From Methanospirillum hungatei (lineage in GTDB: Archaea; Halobacteriota; Methanomicrobia; Methanomicrobiales; Methanospirillaceae), in contig NZ_JAIWNS010000124.1 in assembly GCF_020216685.1 (NCBI RefSeq), forward strand, positions 1-15,865: DNA of 15,865 bases, written 5' to 3'. Positions 1 through 8,043 of the stretch are shown piece by piece (the stretch's first letter is position 1; each line of letters starts with the position of its first letter). Both the position numbers and the translations under genes were made by a program. The notes beneath the pieces are model-generated. The model saw only the letters and a list, made by a program, of their open reading frames with translations, did not search any database and was not told the DNA's origin.

Positions 1-480
1 ATGAATGCTGCCAGGCAGGAAGTTGAGAAGATACAGCTTACTGTCAGGGATGAAGTGGAGAAGAACCTCTCCCATATCATCTCCCAGGAGGAGGCAGCAG
101 CACATTTGATCGTAAAGCGTCAGGTTCTGAACGCCCAGAAGGATTTAATGGATCAGGTATATAAGCAGGCGCTTGATAAAATCGTCTCAATGCCTGAATC
201 CTTCCATGAAGAGGCGATCACTTCCCTGCTTCGGAAAGCAAAGGAAGAGATCCCAAAGGGTAAGGTCAGCTGCGCAGCACGTGATGAAAAGATCCTCAAG
301 AATGTCCTGAAAGAGTCCGAATTCTCTGCATACACATTCGGTTCTGTCATCGATACCGACGGGGGCATCATCGTTGAAAGCGATGACGGACAACTGCAGG
401 TCGATTACAGTTATCGTACATTCCTGAACCAGGTTTGGGAATCAGGATTAAAGGACGCATCAGACTCTCTCTTCGCGTGA
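1..480 (+). CDS. atpE: A-type ATP synthase subunit E, 5'-truncated by window edge
   Basis: Subunit E forms the peripheral stalk of the A1AO ATP synthase together with subunit H, tying the catalytic head to the membrane part. The 159 visible residues begin in a charged, probably coiled-coil helix (about residues 1-60). A compact C-terminal domain follows, with the pattern DTDGGIIVES near residues 118-127, which is typical of this subunit. Family members are usually about 190-210 residues, so some 30-50 N-terminal residues probably lie left of the window and the ATG at base 1 is probably an internal Met. The stop TGA at 478-480 is followed 18 nt later by atpC. The position just upstream of C-F-A-B-D is the standard archaeal order and supports the call. 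Subunits H, I and K would be expected further upstream. Confidence 0.9.
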   Translation: MNAARQEVEKIQLTVRDEVEKNLSHIISQEEAAAHLIVKRQVLNAQKDLMDQVYKQALDKIVSMPESFHEEAITSLLRKAKEEIPKGKVSCAARDEKILKNVLKESEFSAYTFGSVIDTDGGIIVESDDGQLQVDYSYRTFLNQVWESGLKDASDSLFA

Positions 481-498
481 CTCAGAGGGGTATAAGAA

Positions 499-1554
499 AT
501 GGTTCAGAACAGTGGCGGCCCGGCTCCGTATATCTATGTCAGTACACGGTTACGGGTCAGGAAGGCCAAACTGCTCCCCCCTGAAGAATATCAGCGGATG
601 CTCAACATGAGTCTTCCGGAGATTATTCGTCTGATTGGAGAGACAGAGTACCAGAAAGAGGTCGATGAGCTCGGAACTTCTTTTGAAGGTATCGATCTGA
701 TTGAGGTCGCTCTTTCCTGGAATCTTGCCAAAGAATATCAGCGGGTTATTGAACTTGCCCCCGGATCTCTCAAGGAATTTACCATGGCATACCTTCGCCG
801 GTGGGATATCTATAATATCCTGACCATTCTGCGTGGGAAGATGCAGGGCATGAAGGAAGGGAAGATTAAAGAAGTACTCATTCCTGCCGGAAGTCTTGAC
901 CGGACTATCCTTGACCGGGTTTTGGCAGAAGAAAACTGCGAACGGGTTGCAGACGCTCTCAAGAGCTGGAAGATGTATCCGACACTTTCTGCAGAACTGT
1001 CTGAAGGATGTGCCATTGGTTCATTTGCCAGACTTGAAAATGAGCTCTACAAGCGCTTATATGCAGACCTTCTCCAGATTGCCCGGAGAGGAGTGAAGGG
1101 CGGTAACCAGTTCCTGAAATTTGTTCAGCTGGAGATTGATGTGAAGAACATCAAGACGCTCTTTCGGATGAGGGGCGACGGATATGAAGAAGATGCACGT
1201 GAATTTTTCATCCCCGGAGCCACATTCACCCCTGAAGAGCTGCAGCAGATGAACCAGATGACCAGCAGGAACGAGGTCATTGATGCCCTGCTCGCACGGA
1301 TAAAGGCAAAGGCAATTCAGGTTGCCTTGGAAGATCTGAGAACTGAAAAGTCAGAACAGGAGGTCGATGCTGAACTTACCAAAACACAGCTTGACCATAT
1401 GGAACAGCTCTCCAAGATTAATCCGTTCTCAATTCATCCAATCCTCGTCTATCTTGAAAAGAAGAAATACGAGGTCTTCAACCTGAGAGCCATCGCCCGT
1501 GGAAAAGAATCCCGCCTTGCCGGTGATACCATTGCAAAATATCTGGTGATATAA
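499..1554 (+). CDS. atpC: A-type ATP synthase subunit C
   Basis: This subunit is a homologue of the V-type d subunit. It is the funnel-shaped adaptor that connects the central stalk (D/F) to the membrane rotor ring. The 351 residues match the family's usual length. The N-terminal part reads [21 protein letters not shown] and is followed by helical repeats, including the pattern [15 protein letters not shown] near residues 110-124, a recurrent family feature. The C-terminal pattern [18 protein letters not shown] near residues 312-329 is also characteristic. The ATG at 499 is preceded by AGAGGGG at 484-490, a usable ribosome binding site. The stop is separated by one base from atpF, which indicates a single transcript and probable translational coupling. 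Confidence 0.95.
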   Translation: MVQNSGGPAPYIYVSTRLRVRKAKLLPPEEYQRMLNMSLPEIIRLIGETEYQKEVDELGTSFEGIDLIEVALSWNLAKEYQRVIELAPGSLKEFTMAYLRRWDIYNILTILRGKMQGMKEGKIKEVLIPAGSLDRTILDRVLAEENCERVADALKSWKMYPTLSAELSEGCAIGSFARLENELYKRLYADLLQIARRGVKGGNQFLKFVQLEIDVKNIKTLFRMRGDGYEEDAREFFIPGATFTPEELQQMNQMTSRNEVIDALLARIKAKAIQVALEDLRTEKSEQEVDAELTKTQLDHMEQLSKINPFSIHPILVYLEKKKYEVFNLRAIARGKESRLAGDTIAKYLVI

Positions 1555-1555
1555 G

Positions 1556-1858
1556 ATGGAGATCGCGGTAATCGGAAATAGTGAATTCATCCTCGGGTTC
1601 AGACTTGCCGGAATAACAAAAACATACGCGGCAGAATCCGATGAAAAGGTTGTTGAGTATGTTCACAAGGTTCTCGATGATGGTAAGATCGGAATCCTTG
1701 TTCTCAACAGCAAGGATATGGCAAAGATTCCAGTACGACTCCGCACTACCCTCGAAAACTCAGTTCACCCGACGGTTATCACACTTGGTGAGGAGGAAGG
1801 CGGTTTGTCGATGCGTGAGAGAATTAAACGATCAGTGGGTGTTGATCTGTGGAAGTAA
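1556..1858 (+). CDS. atpF: A-type ATP synthase subunit F
   Basis: Subunit F is a small protein of the rotating central stalk that binds subunit D and the catalytic head. At 100 residues it has the expected size. It begins [20 protein letters not shown], the usual start of this Rossmann-like fold, and ends in the conserved C-terminal helix region ([15 protein letters not shown]). The ribosome binding site GGTGAT at 1545-1550, complementary to the archaeal 16S 3' end, lies inside the end of atpC, five bases before the ATG. The last 10 bases overlap the GTG start of atpA, again pointing to coupled translation. Confidence 0.95.
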   Translation: MEIAVIGNSEFILGFRLAGITKTYAAESDEKVVEYVHKVLDDGKIGILVLNSKDMAKIPVRLRTTLENSVHPTVITLGEEEGGLSMRERIKRSVGVDLWK

Positions 1859-3597
1859 AACGAACCAAAGGGGTTTTAAAGAGAATTGCAGGACCTGTCG
1901 TCACTGCAGTCAATCTCGACGCACACATGTATGATGTGGTGAAGGTCGGGGATGAGCAGCTGATGGGTGAGGTCATCAAGATCAAGGGTGAGGATATCAT
2001 CATCCAGGTCTATGAGGATACCTCAGGCATCAAACCGGGTGAACCGGTAGAGAACACCGGTCTCTCGCTCTCCGTTGAGCTGGGACCAGGACTTCTGACC
2101 AGTATTTATGACGGTATTCAGCGTCCGCTCGAAGTGCTGGTTGAGAAGATGGGAAATTTCATCGAGCGTGGAGTTACTGCTCCCGGTCTCTCCCATGACA
2201 AGAAGTGGGAGTTTAAGCCGGTCAAGAAAGCAGGCGACATGGTTACTCCCGGAACTATCATCGGAGAGGTTCAGGAGACTAACATCGTCCATAAGATAAT
2301 GATCCCTCCATACTGCGATGCAGGAAAGATCAAGGACATTAAGAGCGGTTCCTTTACCATCGATGAGATCGTCTGTACCCTTGACAACGGGGCAGAGATC
2401 GCCATGATGCACAAGTGGCCGGTCCGTATACCACGTCCGGTTACGGAAAAACTTAACCCGGACATTCCGCTCATCACCGGTCAGCGTATTCTTGACGGTC
2501 TTTTCCCGGTTGCAAAAGGTGGAACAGCAGCAATTCCTGGTCCATTCGGATCCGGAAAGACGGTTACCCAGCAGGCCCTTGCAAAGTGGTCTGATGCAGA
2601 GATCGTCGTGTATATCGGGTGTGGAGAACGTGGAAACGAGATGACTGAAGTTCTGACCGAATTCCCCGAACTCGAAGACCCGAAGACCGGACGTCCGCTC
2701 ATGGAACGTACGGTTCTTATCGCCAACACCTCAAACATGCCGGTAGCTGCCCGTGAAGCATCTGTGTACACCGGTATTACCATCGCAGAATACTTCCGTG
2801 ACATGGGGTACGACGTTTCCCTGATGGCAGATTCCACCTCCCGGTGGGCAGAAGCCATGCGTGAAATCTCATCCCGTCTTGAAGAGATGCCTGGTGAGGA
2901 AGGATATCCGGCATACCTTGCAGCCCGTCTGTCTGAATTTTACGAGCGTGCAGGTCGTGTCAACACCCTGAACAAGGACTTTGGATCAGTCACCGTTATA
3001 GGTGCGGTTTCACCACCTGGTGGAGACTTCTCCGAGCCGGTTACCCAGAATACCCTGCGTATCGTCAAGTGTTTCTGGGCTCTGGATGCAAAGCTCTCAC
3101 AGCGGCGTCACTTCCCGGCTATCAACTGGCTGAACTCCTACTCACTGTACCTGGACACCTTAAGCCAGTACTATGATGAGAATGTCTCACCTGAGTGGAA
3201 CCCGCTTCGTACCTGGGCAATGGAAGTCCTCCAGAAAGAAGCCGAACTGCAGGAAATTGTGCAGCTCGTTGGTTCAGATGCACTGCCGGATGAGGAACAG
3301 GTCACCATCGAAGTAGCCCGTATGCTTCGTGAGATCTTCCTGCAGCAGAACGCATTCGACCCGGTCGATACCTATTGTGACATGACCAAGCAGTTTGACA
3401 TCCTCAAGGCAATCAGATTCTATTCTGACCAGGCATATGCAGCTCTGAAGGCAGGAGTCATCACCTCTCAGATCACCGGTCTGAAGGCAAAGAACGACCT
3501 TCCACAGATCAAGTATGTCAAGGAATACAAACCTGAAATCGAACGGATTGTCAAGACAATGGAATCAGAGTTTACCAAACTCCGGGAGGCGGCTTAG
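1849..3597 (+). CDS. atpA: A-type ATP synthase catalytic subunit A
   Basis: This is the catalytic, nucleotide-hydrolysing or -synthesising subunit of the A3B3 head. It has 582 residues, the normal size. The order is an N-terminal beta-barrel (about 1-75), the insertion found only in A/V-type catalytic subunits (about 110-190), the nucleotide-binding domain, and a helical C-terminal domain. The P-loop is GPFGSGKT at residues 231-238, and the catalytic Glu is in GERGNE at 259-264. PPGGDFSEP and [11 protein letters not shown] are further family signatures. The start is GTG at 1849: the reading [18 protein letters not shown] matches the family N-terminus, and GGTG at 1838-1841 is a suitably spaced ribosome binding site inside atpF. 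Arginine is written mostly CGT here, unlike the genes to the right, which fits high expression. Confidence 0.98.
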   Translation: MEVKRTKGVLKRIAGPVVTAVNLDAHMYDVVKVGDEQLMGEVIKIKGEDIIIQVYEDTSGIKPGEPVENTGLSLSVELGPGLLTSIYDGIQRPLEVLVEKMGNFIERGVTAPGLSHDKKWEFKPVKKAGDMVTPGTIIGEVQETNIVHKIMIPPYCDAGKIKDIKSGSFTIDEIVCTLDNGAEIAMMHKWPVRIPRPVTEKLNPDIPLITGQRILDGLFPVAKGGTAAIPGPFGSGKTVTQQALAKWSDAEIVVYIGCGERGNEMTEVLTEFPELEDPKTGRPLMERTVLIANTSNMPVAAREASVYTGITIAEYFRDMGYDVSLMADSTSRWAEAMREISSRLEEMPGEEGYPAYLAARLSEFYERAGRVNTLNKDFGSVTVIGAVSPPGGDFSEPVTQNTLRIVKCFWALDAKLSQRRHFPAINWLNSYSLYLDTLSQYYDENVSPEWNPLRTWAMEVLQKEAELQEIVQLVGSDALPDEEQVTIEVARMLREIFLQQNAFDPVDTYCDMTKQFDILKAIRFYSDQAYAALKAGVITSQITGLKAKNDLPQIKYVKEYKPEIERIVKTMESEFTKLREAA

Positions 3598-4980
3598 ATG
3601 AAGGAGTACAGAACTATCACACAGGTTGCAGGTCCTTTGGTCTTTGTCGAGAAGACTGAACCTGTGGGATACCAGGAACTCGTTAATCTCGTCCTTGCAG
3701 ATGGATCAGAAAAGCGTGGTCAGGTCCTTGATACCTCTGATGATATTGTCGTCGTTCAGGTGTTTGAGACCACTACCGGTATCGGAAAGGATACTGGTGT
3801 CCGGTTTACCGGAGAGACCATCAAGATGCCGGTCGGAAAGGACATGCTCGGACGTATCCTCTCCGGTGCAGGAAAGCCAAAAGACGGCGGCCCTGACATC
3901 GTTCCAGAGAAACGTCTTGAGATCACCGGTGCTGCTATCAACCCCTGGGCACGTGGGTCTCCACGCCAGTTTATCCAGACCGGTATCTCCACCATCGATC
4001 TGACAAACACCCTTGTTCGTGGACAGAAACTGCCAATCTTCTCTGGATCTGGTCTGCCACACAACGAGATTGCACTGCAGATCGCCCGTCAGGCAAAAGT
4101 TCCGGGATCTGACGAACAGTTCGCAGTCGTGTTTGCTGCAATGGGTATTACCAAGGAAGAAGAAAACCAGTTCATGGCCGAGTTCGAGAGAACCGGAGCA
4201 CTTGAGCATGCAGTGGTGTTCTTAAACCTTGCAGATGATCCGGCAGTCGAGCGTATCATTACCCCACGGCTTGCCCTGACCACTGCAGAATATCTGGCAT
4301 TCGAGCTTGATTACCATGTGCTGGTTATCCTGACCGATATGACCAACTACTGTGAAGCACTCCGTCAGATCGGTGCAGCCCGTGAAGAAGTGCCAGGTCG
4401 TCGTGGATATCCGGGGTACATGTACACCGACCTTGCATCCCTGTACGAACGTGCAGGTATTATCAAGGGCAAAAAAGGGTCAGTTACCCAGCTGTCCATC
4501 CTGACCATGCCTGGTGACGACATCACCCACCCGATCCCTGACCTGTCCGGGTACATTACCGAGGGCCAGATCGTGGTAAACCGTGATCTTCACCGAAAGG
4601 GTATCTACCCACCGATCAATGTTCTGCCGTCACTTTCACGTCTGATGAACCTTGGTATCGGAAAGGGTTTCACCCGTGAAGACCACAAGAAGGTCTCTGA
4701 CCAGCTCTATGCAGGTTATGCAGAAGGTGTCGATCTTCGTGGACTGGTGGCAATCGTCGGTAAGGATGCACTTTCAGAGCGTGACCGGGGATTCCTTGAG
4801 TTTGCAGAGATGTTTGAGAACCGATTTGTCCGTCAGGGCAAGGATGAAGACCGGACTATCGAGGAGTCACTTGACCTTGGATGGGATCTGCTCAAAGACA
4901 TTCCTGAAGAACAACTTGTGCGTATTGACCGTGAACTTATTCAGAAGTATCATCCAAAATACCGCAAGAAGGCAGAGTGA
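3598..4980 (+). CDS. atpB: A-type ATP synthase regulatory subunit B
   Basis: This is the non-catalytic nucleotide-binding subunit that alternates with subunit A in the hexameric head. It has 460 residues, the family length. The usual P-loop position carries SGSGLPHNE at residues 149-157, the diagnostic degenerate loop of archaeal B subunits. [15 protein letters not shown] and [19 protein letters not shown] are also family signatures. The ATG follows the atpA stop with no gap. GGGAGG at 3584-3589 within the end of atpA is a strong ribosome binding site eight bases before the start. Codon use is CGT-rich for arginine, as in atpA. Confidence 0.98.
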   Translation: MKEYRTITQVAGPLVFVEKTEPVGYQELVNLVLADGSEKRGQVLDTSDDIVVVQVFETTTGIGKDTGVRFTGETIKMPVGKDMLGRILSGAGKPKDGGPDIVPEKRLEITGAAINPWARGSPRQFIQTGISTIDLTNTLVRGQKLPIFSGSGLPHNEIALQIARQAKVPGSDEQFAVVFAAMGITKEEENQFMAEFERTGALEHAVVFLNLADDPAVERIITPRLALTTAEYLAFELDYHVLVILTDMTNYCEALRQIGAAREEVPGRRGYPGYMYTDLASLYERAGIIKGKKGSVTQLSILTMPGDDITHPIPDLSGYITEGQIVVNRDLHRKGIYPPINVLPSLSRLMNLGIGKGFTREDHKKVSDQLYAGYAEGVDLRGLVAIVGKDALSERDRGFLEFAEMFENRFVRQGKDEDRTIEESLDLGWDLLKDIPEEQLVRIDRELIQKYHPKYRKKAE

Positions 4981-4986
4981 GCCTCC

Positions 4987-5616
4987 ATGGCACTGAAAGA
5001 TGTCAAGCCGACACGGTCTGAGCTTATCAATATCAAAAAGAAGATCAAGCTCTCCCAGAACGGCTACAAGATCCTCAAAATGAAGCGCGATGGACTCATT
5101 ATGGAGTTCTTCAAAGTGCTTGAGGAGGCAAAGGACTCCAGAGGTGCTCTGCTTGAGAAATATGCCCGTGCACAGGAGATGATGGCTATCGCAAACACCA
5201 TTGAAGGTTCAATCGGTGTGAAAGCTGCCGCATTTTCTGTCCGGGAAAACCCGGATATCACCCTCAAGAGTAAAAACATCATGGGAGTCGTGGTTCCGGA
5301 GATTGAATCAACCAAGGTCAGAAAAGGTATTGCAGACCGTGGATATGGGGTAATTGGTACCACCCCGGTCATCGATGACACAGCAGCTGCCTTTGAAGAC
5401 CTGGTTGAAGCGATCATTAAAAGTGCAGAGATAGAGACTACGATGAAACGTCTGCTTGATGAGATTGAATCCACCAAGCGTCGGGTCAATGCTCTGGAGT
5501 TCAAGGTTATTCCTGAACTTTCCGATGCACGTGACTTTATCAAGATGCGGCTTGATGAGATGGAGCGTGAAGAGTTATTCAGGCTCAAAAAGATCAAGGC
5601 CAGATCTACCGCATAA
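4987..5616 (+). CDS. atpD: A-type ATP synthase subunit D
   Basis: Subunit D is the central rotor shaft that turns inside the A3B3 head and transmits torque to it. The 209 residues match the family. The N-terminus reads VKPTRSELINIKKKIKLSQ, a typical start, followed by a long coiled-coil helix. A central part (IMGVVVPEIE near residues 98-107) and a second C-terminal helix (RRVNALEFKVIPEL near 162-175) complete the antiparallel pair. It starts six bases after atpB. The ribosome binding site is weak (GAGTGA at 4975-4980, overlapping the atpB stop), so re-initiation after atpB is likely. It is the last gene of the operon, since T-rich terminator sequence follows at once. Confidence 0.95.
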   Translation: MALKDVKPTRSELINIKKKIKLSQNGYKILKMKRDGLIMEFFKVLEEAKDSRGALLEKYARAQEMMAIANTIEGSIGVKAAAFSVRENPDITLKSKNIMGVVVPEIESTKVRKGIADRGYGVIGTTPVIDDTAAAFEDLVEAIIKSAEIETTMKRLLDEIESTKRRVNALEFKVIPELSDARDFIKMRLDEMEREELFRLKKIKARSTA

Positions 5617-5637
5617 TTTTTTTATTTACGTTTTTTT
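5617..5637 (+). terminator. T-run terminator after the ATP synthase operon
   Basis: Directly after the atpD stop come T7, then ATTT, ACG and another T7. Archaeal RNA polymerase terminates on such oligo-T stretches without needing a hairpin, and no stem is evident. The following 160 bases hold further T-rich runs that may act as back-up sites. Confidence 0.6.
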
Positions 5638-5798
5638 CGCTCTTCGTTTATTCCTTGGGATAGGCTTTTTTCATAATCAGGCAGATTTTCGGATTTGTTT
5701 TCTGTATCCATTATCCTTTTTTCACCATTCCCACTGTATGTATTGTTGTATCAGGAGGCAATGATTATCAGCAATCAGGGAGATACATCAGGAAAAGT

Positions 5799-6019
5799 AT
5801 GACACTTGTAAAAATATCAGAAAAAGGACAGATCGTCATACCTGCAGCATTCCGAAAAAAATAGAGTCTCAAAGGAGGTTAAACGATTATCCAACGGATG
5901 ATGCAGATGGTATTCATATCAGGCCCCTGGTCCTTCTCTCTGACCTCTCCGGGATCGATGACGGGAAGGGATTATTACAGAAACTTCAGGAGAGGAGAGA
6001 GGAAGAAGGAGAGATTTAA
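5799..6019 (+). pseudogene. AbrB/SpoVT-type antitoxin pseudogene
   Basis: The first 21 codons read MTLVKISEKGQIVIPAAFRK, the classic start of AbrB-fold (MazE/VapB-like) antitoxins. Reading then stops at TAG (5862-5864) and again at TAA (5880-5882) in the same frame. From about 5888 homology continues in another frame as PTDDADGIHIRPLV, then SDLSGIDDGKG and a charged tail ending EEEGEI at 6017-6019. One missing base near 5888-5891 plus the two stops explain everything: with that base restored the span is exactly 74 codons, the size of such antitoxins. The stop overlaps an ATG (TAATG at 6017-6021), where a partner toxin would normally start, but only 23 codons are open there and I recognise no PIN domain. 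The gene is dead as it stands. Confidence 0.7.
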
Positions 6020-6360
6020 TGCCAGATCTACTACTTAACTTTATTTATATGCGTTCAGATTATTATCCTGATATCTCATTTATTTTTTAATTTATAAGCA
6101 GATTATATTTTATTACATGTGAAAGATAAAACCCCATTATTTTTTTGAAATGTTCGCAACTGCAGATCTCTTTTGCCATGAAACCAAAATTCCAAGTCAT
6201 CATTGCATGAAACTATAATAATCCATCATTAATCTCATTTTATTCCATCGATTATTATAGCCCTACAATCAATCAAAATACGGCACCTCAATTCTTATAA
6301 ATTATTTTAACCATGGAAAAGTAAGGCGACCATGCGAGTTAACTACGCTCCATTATAAGC
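6020..6360. other. AT-rich spacer without recognisable gene
   Basis: I see no coding segment longer than a few dozen codons in this stretch and nothing with recognisable protein similarity. CTTATAAAT near 6294-6302 looks like a TATA element and may be the old promoter of the decayed gene that follows. The nucleotide-binding N-terminal half expected for that gene is absent here. Confidence 0.5.
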
Positions 6361-7007
6361 AGATCTTCAAATTTTGATTTAATCCTGTACCGGGACTGTA
6401 TCGCCCGATGGAACATCAGAGATGTTGCAGGATTTATCAGACTGGCGGAGTTTCTTCTCACGAACATTGGAACAAAAGTCCATTACCGATCCCTTGCCTC
6501 ATTGCCCGGAATGGAAAGTCCCATGACAGTCAGGGATTACATCCATATTCTGGCAGATACGCATCTGATAACTGAAGTTCACCGATATGATCCATCCCTG
6601 AAGAAACAGTATGGAAACGGGAAAAAGATCTATGCTGTCGATACCGGTATGAGAAACCAGGTGGCTTTCAGGATTCCCGGTGATCATGAGAAACTCCTCG
6701 AAAATCTGGTTTTAGTGAAGTTAAAACCCCGGGGTTTTGATGTTTTTTTATCATTTTTTTGGCAAAGGAATGTGATTTTGTTGCTATCCAGAATGGCCAG
6801 GTAAATGCCCTGTACCAGGTCTGCAATGAATTAACTGATCTGAATAGGGAACATGAATATAGCGGTTTGCAGGAAGCGATGAACCAATATGATCTTGACT
6901 GGGGGATACTGATTACTCTGAACCAGGAAGGAACAGTTCAGGTTCCGGAAGGGGTGATTCAGATTATGCCGGTGTGGAAATGGTTGTTGAATATCGAAGA
7001 AAAATAA
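6361..7007 (+). pseudogene. Decayed AAA-type ATPase, C-terminal (DUF4143-like) part only
   Basis: Two overlapping frames together encode the C-terminal half of the archaeal/bacterial ATPases that carry a DUF4143 nuclease-like domain. In the first frame YRDCIARWNIRDV starts at 6388, followed by a winged-helix-like segment (TVRDYIHILADTHLI), then KKIYAVDTGMRNQ and LLENLVLVKLKPRG. In the second frame, from 6759, KECDFVAIQNGQ, then YQVCNEL and a C-terminal tail run to TAA at 7005-7007. The frame change lies in two T7 tracts at 6743-6749 and 6754-6760. Removing one T from each gives DVFYHFLAKECDF, a good family match. The AAA half with its P-loop is missing upstream, so this is a fragment as well as frameshifted. 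Intact relatives have about 380-420 residues. Confidence 0.75.
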
Positions 7008-7111
7008 TTTTTGTCGATAAAGCTTAAAATTTGGAGTTTTCCCATCATTTATTAGCTCTTAATTTCAAATTGTATTATTTATACGTCATGATGAATATTT
7101 ATCAACAAATT

Positions 7112-7146
7112 TTTATAAAGGAATCATCTTATGTGATGAAGGAGAA
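7112..7146 (+). promoter_or_regulatory. Probable promoter and RBS of the UPF0175 gene
   Basis: TTTATAAA at 7112-7119 is a good archaeal TATA box, some 36 bases before the start codon. It would place transcription start near 7140. GGAGAA at 7141-7146, eight bases before the ATG at 7155, is a ribosome binding site. If both are real the leader is very short. Assigned by pattern only. Confidence 0.4.
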
Positions 7147-7154
7147 TTATTGTC

Positions 7155-7415
7155 ATGTCAGATATTTGCTTAAAAATACCCCGTAATATTACAAATACAA
7201 TCCGTCTTCCACCCGATACTCTACAGGAAGAATTACTCAAGGAACTTGCTATTGCTTTGTATACAAGAGGAATTTTAAGTTCAGGACAGTCCTCTAAACT
7301 AGCCGGAATGAAACGATATCAATGGGAAGAGGAATTAGGTAAACGAAATATTTCTCGCCATTATAATCTGGAAAATTTAGAGGAAGACTTTTCCTATGTT
7401 TTTCATAGCAAGTGA
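7155..7415 (+). CDS. UPF0175 family antitoxin-like protein
   Basis: This small protein of 86 residues matches UPF0175, a family found beside PIN-domain (DUF3368-type) ribonuclease toxins and regarded as their antitoxin. The signature is the helical stretch EELLKELAIALYTRGILSSG (residues 24-43), then the helix-turn-helix-like SSKLAGMKRYQWEEELGKRN and the tail YNLENLEEDF. Length and tail are normal, so the gene looks intact. The ATG is preceded by GGAGAA at a proper distance. The start of a toxin gene overlaps its 3' end (ATG at 7396), as expected for such a pair, but that toxin is broken after about 20 codons. The protein may therefore be an orphan antitoxin or may act on a toxin elsewhere. 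DNA-binding autoregulation would be typical but is not shown. Confidence 0.8.
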   Translation: MSDICLKIPRNITNTIRLPPDTLQEELLKELAIALYTRGILSSGQSSKLAGMKRYQWEEELGKRNISRHYNLENLEEDFSYVFHSK

Positions 7416-7455
7416 TTCTTCGCCATTGACTAGTCTGGCATCAATCGAATATTTT
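7396..7455 (+). pseudogene. 5' stub of a PIN-domain (DUF3368-like) toxin
   Basis: The ATG at 7396 overlaps the UPF0175 gene by 20 bases. It reads MFFIASDSSPLTSLASIEYF, the standard start of DUF3368 PIN toxins, with the first metal-binding Asp in SDSSPL. After about 20 codons the similarity ends. The frame runs on to a TGA at 7561-7563, but through DNA that is antisense to a RelE-like gene. The remaining roughly 130 residues, including the other acidic residues of the nuclease site, are missing. It cannot encode a functional toxin. Confidence 0.65.
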
Positions 7456-7717
7456 TTTTGTAAACAGAATGCCTGGGTCCGATCCTTAATAATCAATACT
7501 CTTTCGGATGTATTGAGTAAATCACTCTCCAATCACCAATACGAAGTTTATCTATTCCTTTGAATTGCCCGGCCAGAGCCTCACCAATATCGGGATCGCC
7601 TGCCAATTTGAATTCTAATTTATGGAAAATACGTTTTGCAGAAATCTTATAAGTTTTTTTGAGATTTGAGAACAGAACGTTCTTAGTTAATCTGAAATTT
7701 CGAGAGCCAACATTAAC
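7430..7717 (-). pseudogene. RelE/ParE-like toxin pseudogene with one nonsense codon
   Basis: On the minus strand one frame reads NFRLTKNVLFSNLKKTYK, then AKRIFHKLEFKLAGDPDIGE, GQFKGIDKLRIGDWRVIYS and IHPKEY. It meets TGA at 7495-7493 and resumes in the same frame as LLRIGPRHSVYKK. This is the RelE/ParE fold from end to end, including the C-terminal R-H-x-x-Y motif after the stop. A single base change (for example CGA to TGA) explains the interruption, which removes the C-terminal strand that carries catalytic residues in the family. The 3' end (about 7430-7459) collides head-on with the PIN-toxin stub. No clear start codon is seen; the frame opens after TGA at 7720-7718, inside the antitoxin gene. 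Confidence 0.7.
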
Positions 7718-7812
7718 TCATGAGAGGAAATAATATCATCGTCACTATCCTCCAAGCGGTCACGTGCAATTATTAAATCGACATATTCGAAAATATCAAT
7801 CTTCATGGCCAT
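7687..7812 (-). CDS. Small antitoxin-like protein paired with the RelE-like toxin
   Basis: This is a minus-strand frame of 41 codons (39 if the second ATG at 7806-7804 is used, giving MKIDIFEYVDLIIARDRLED). It is rich in acidic residues (EDSDDDIISSHELM) and ends in LEISD. It lies immediately upstream of, and overlaps, the RelE-like remnant, the position of a cognate antitoxin. Its strongly acidic character fits neutralisation of a basic toxin. GGGGAA about 13 bases upstream may serve as ribosome binding site. The frame is uninterrupted, so antitoxin but not toxin may still be made. Family assignment rests mainly on position; I do not recognise a named DNA-binding domain. Confidence 0.5.
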   Translation of the reverse strand: MAMKIDIFEYVDLIIARDRLEDSDDDIISSHELMLALEISD

Positions 7813-7932
7813 TTAAATGCAATTCCCCTTGATAGAAACAGACTGCTTGCCAATTTTCGATTTTTTGAGCAAAGAACATCCAGCAATCGAACTATGATAT
7901 TTATTGTTAATAAAAGGTTATTGGATGGAACA

Positions 7933-7986
7933 TTCAGAAGAGTCATGAATAAAGTATTGGTCATGGACATACAAGAAATCGTCTGA
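7933..7986 (-). repeat. 54-bp repeat copy 2: stub of the start region of an ATPase/nuclease gene
   Basis: This stretch matches 10129-10182 at 50 of 54 positions; all four differences are transitions. At the other copy it spans the upstream region and first codons of the 568-residue ATPase/nuclease gene. Here the minus-strand reading MTNTLFMTLLNVPS parallels MINTLLMTLLKIPY there. Beyond the repeat nothing of that gene follows, so it is a truncated second copy. Confidence 0.8.
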
Positions 7987-8043
7987 AGGAGAGAAAAAAA
8001 GGCTGGGATCACAAAACTAAACGCCTGAACAACACGGAGAACA

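Noticed and set aside
3706..4209. Antisense frame of 167 codons within atpB
   Set aside because: It is the reverse shadow of a strongly conserved gene with no protein similarity that I recognise.
6019..6090. VapC toxin gene after the AbrB-type pseudogene
   Set aside because: The position (TAATG overlap) fits, but the 23 open codons MPDLLLNFIYMRSD... show no convincing PIN motif.
7493..7495. TGA in the RelE-like gene read as selenocysteine, or TAG in the AbrB-like gene read as pyrrolysine
   Set aside because: No selenocysteine insertion structure or pyrrolysine context is evident, and neither family is known to use these residues. A nonsense mutation is simpler, and the AbrB case has a second stop and a frameshift as well.
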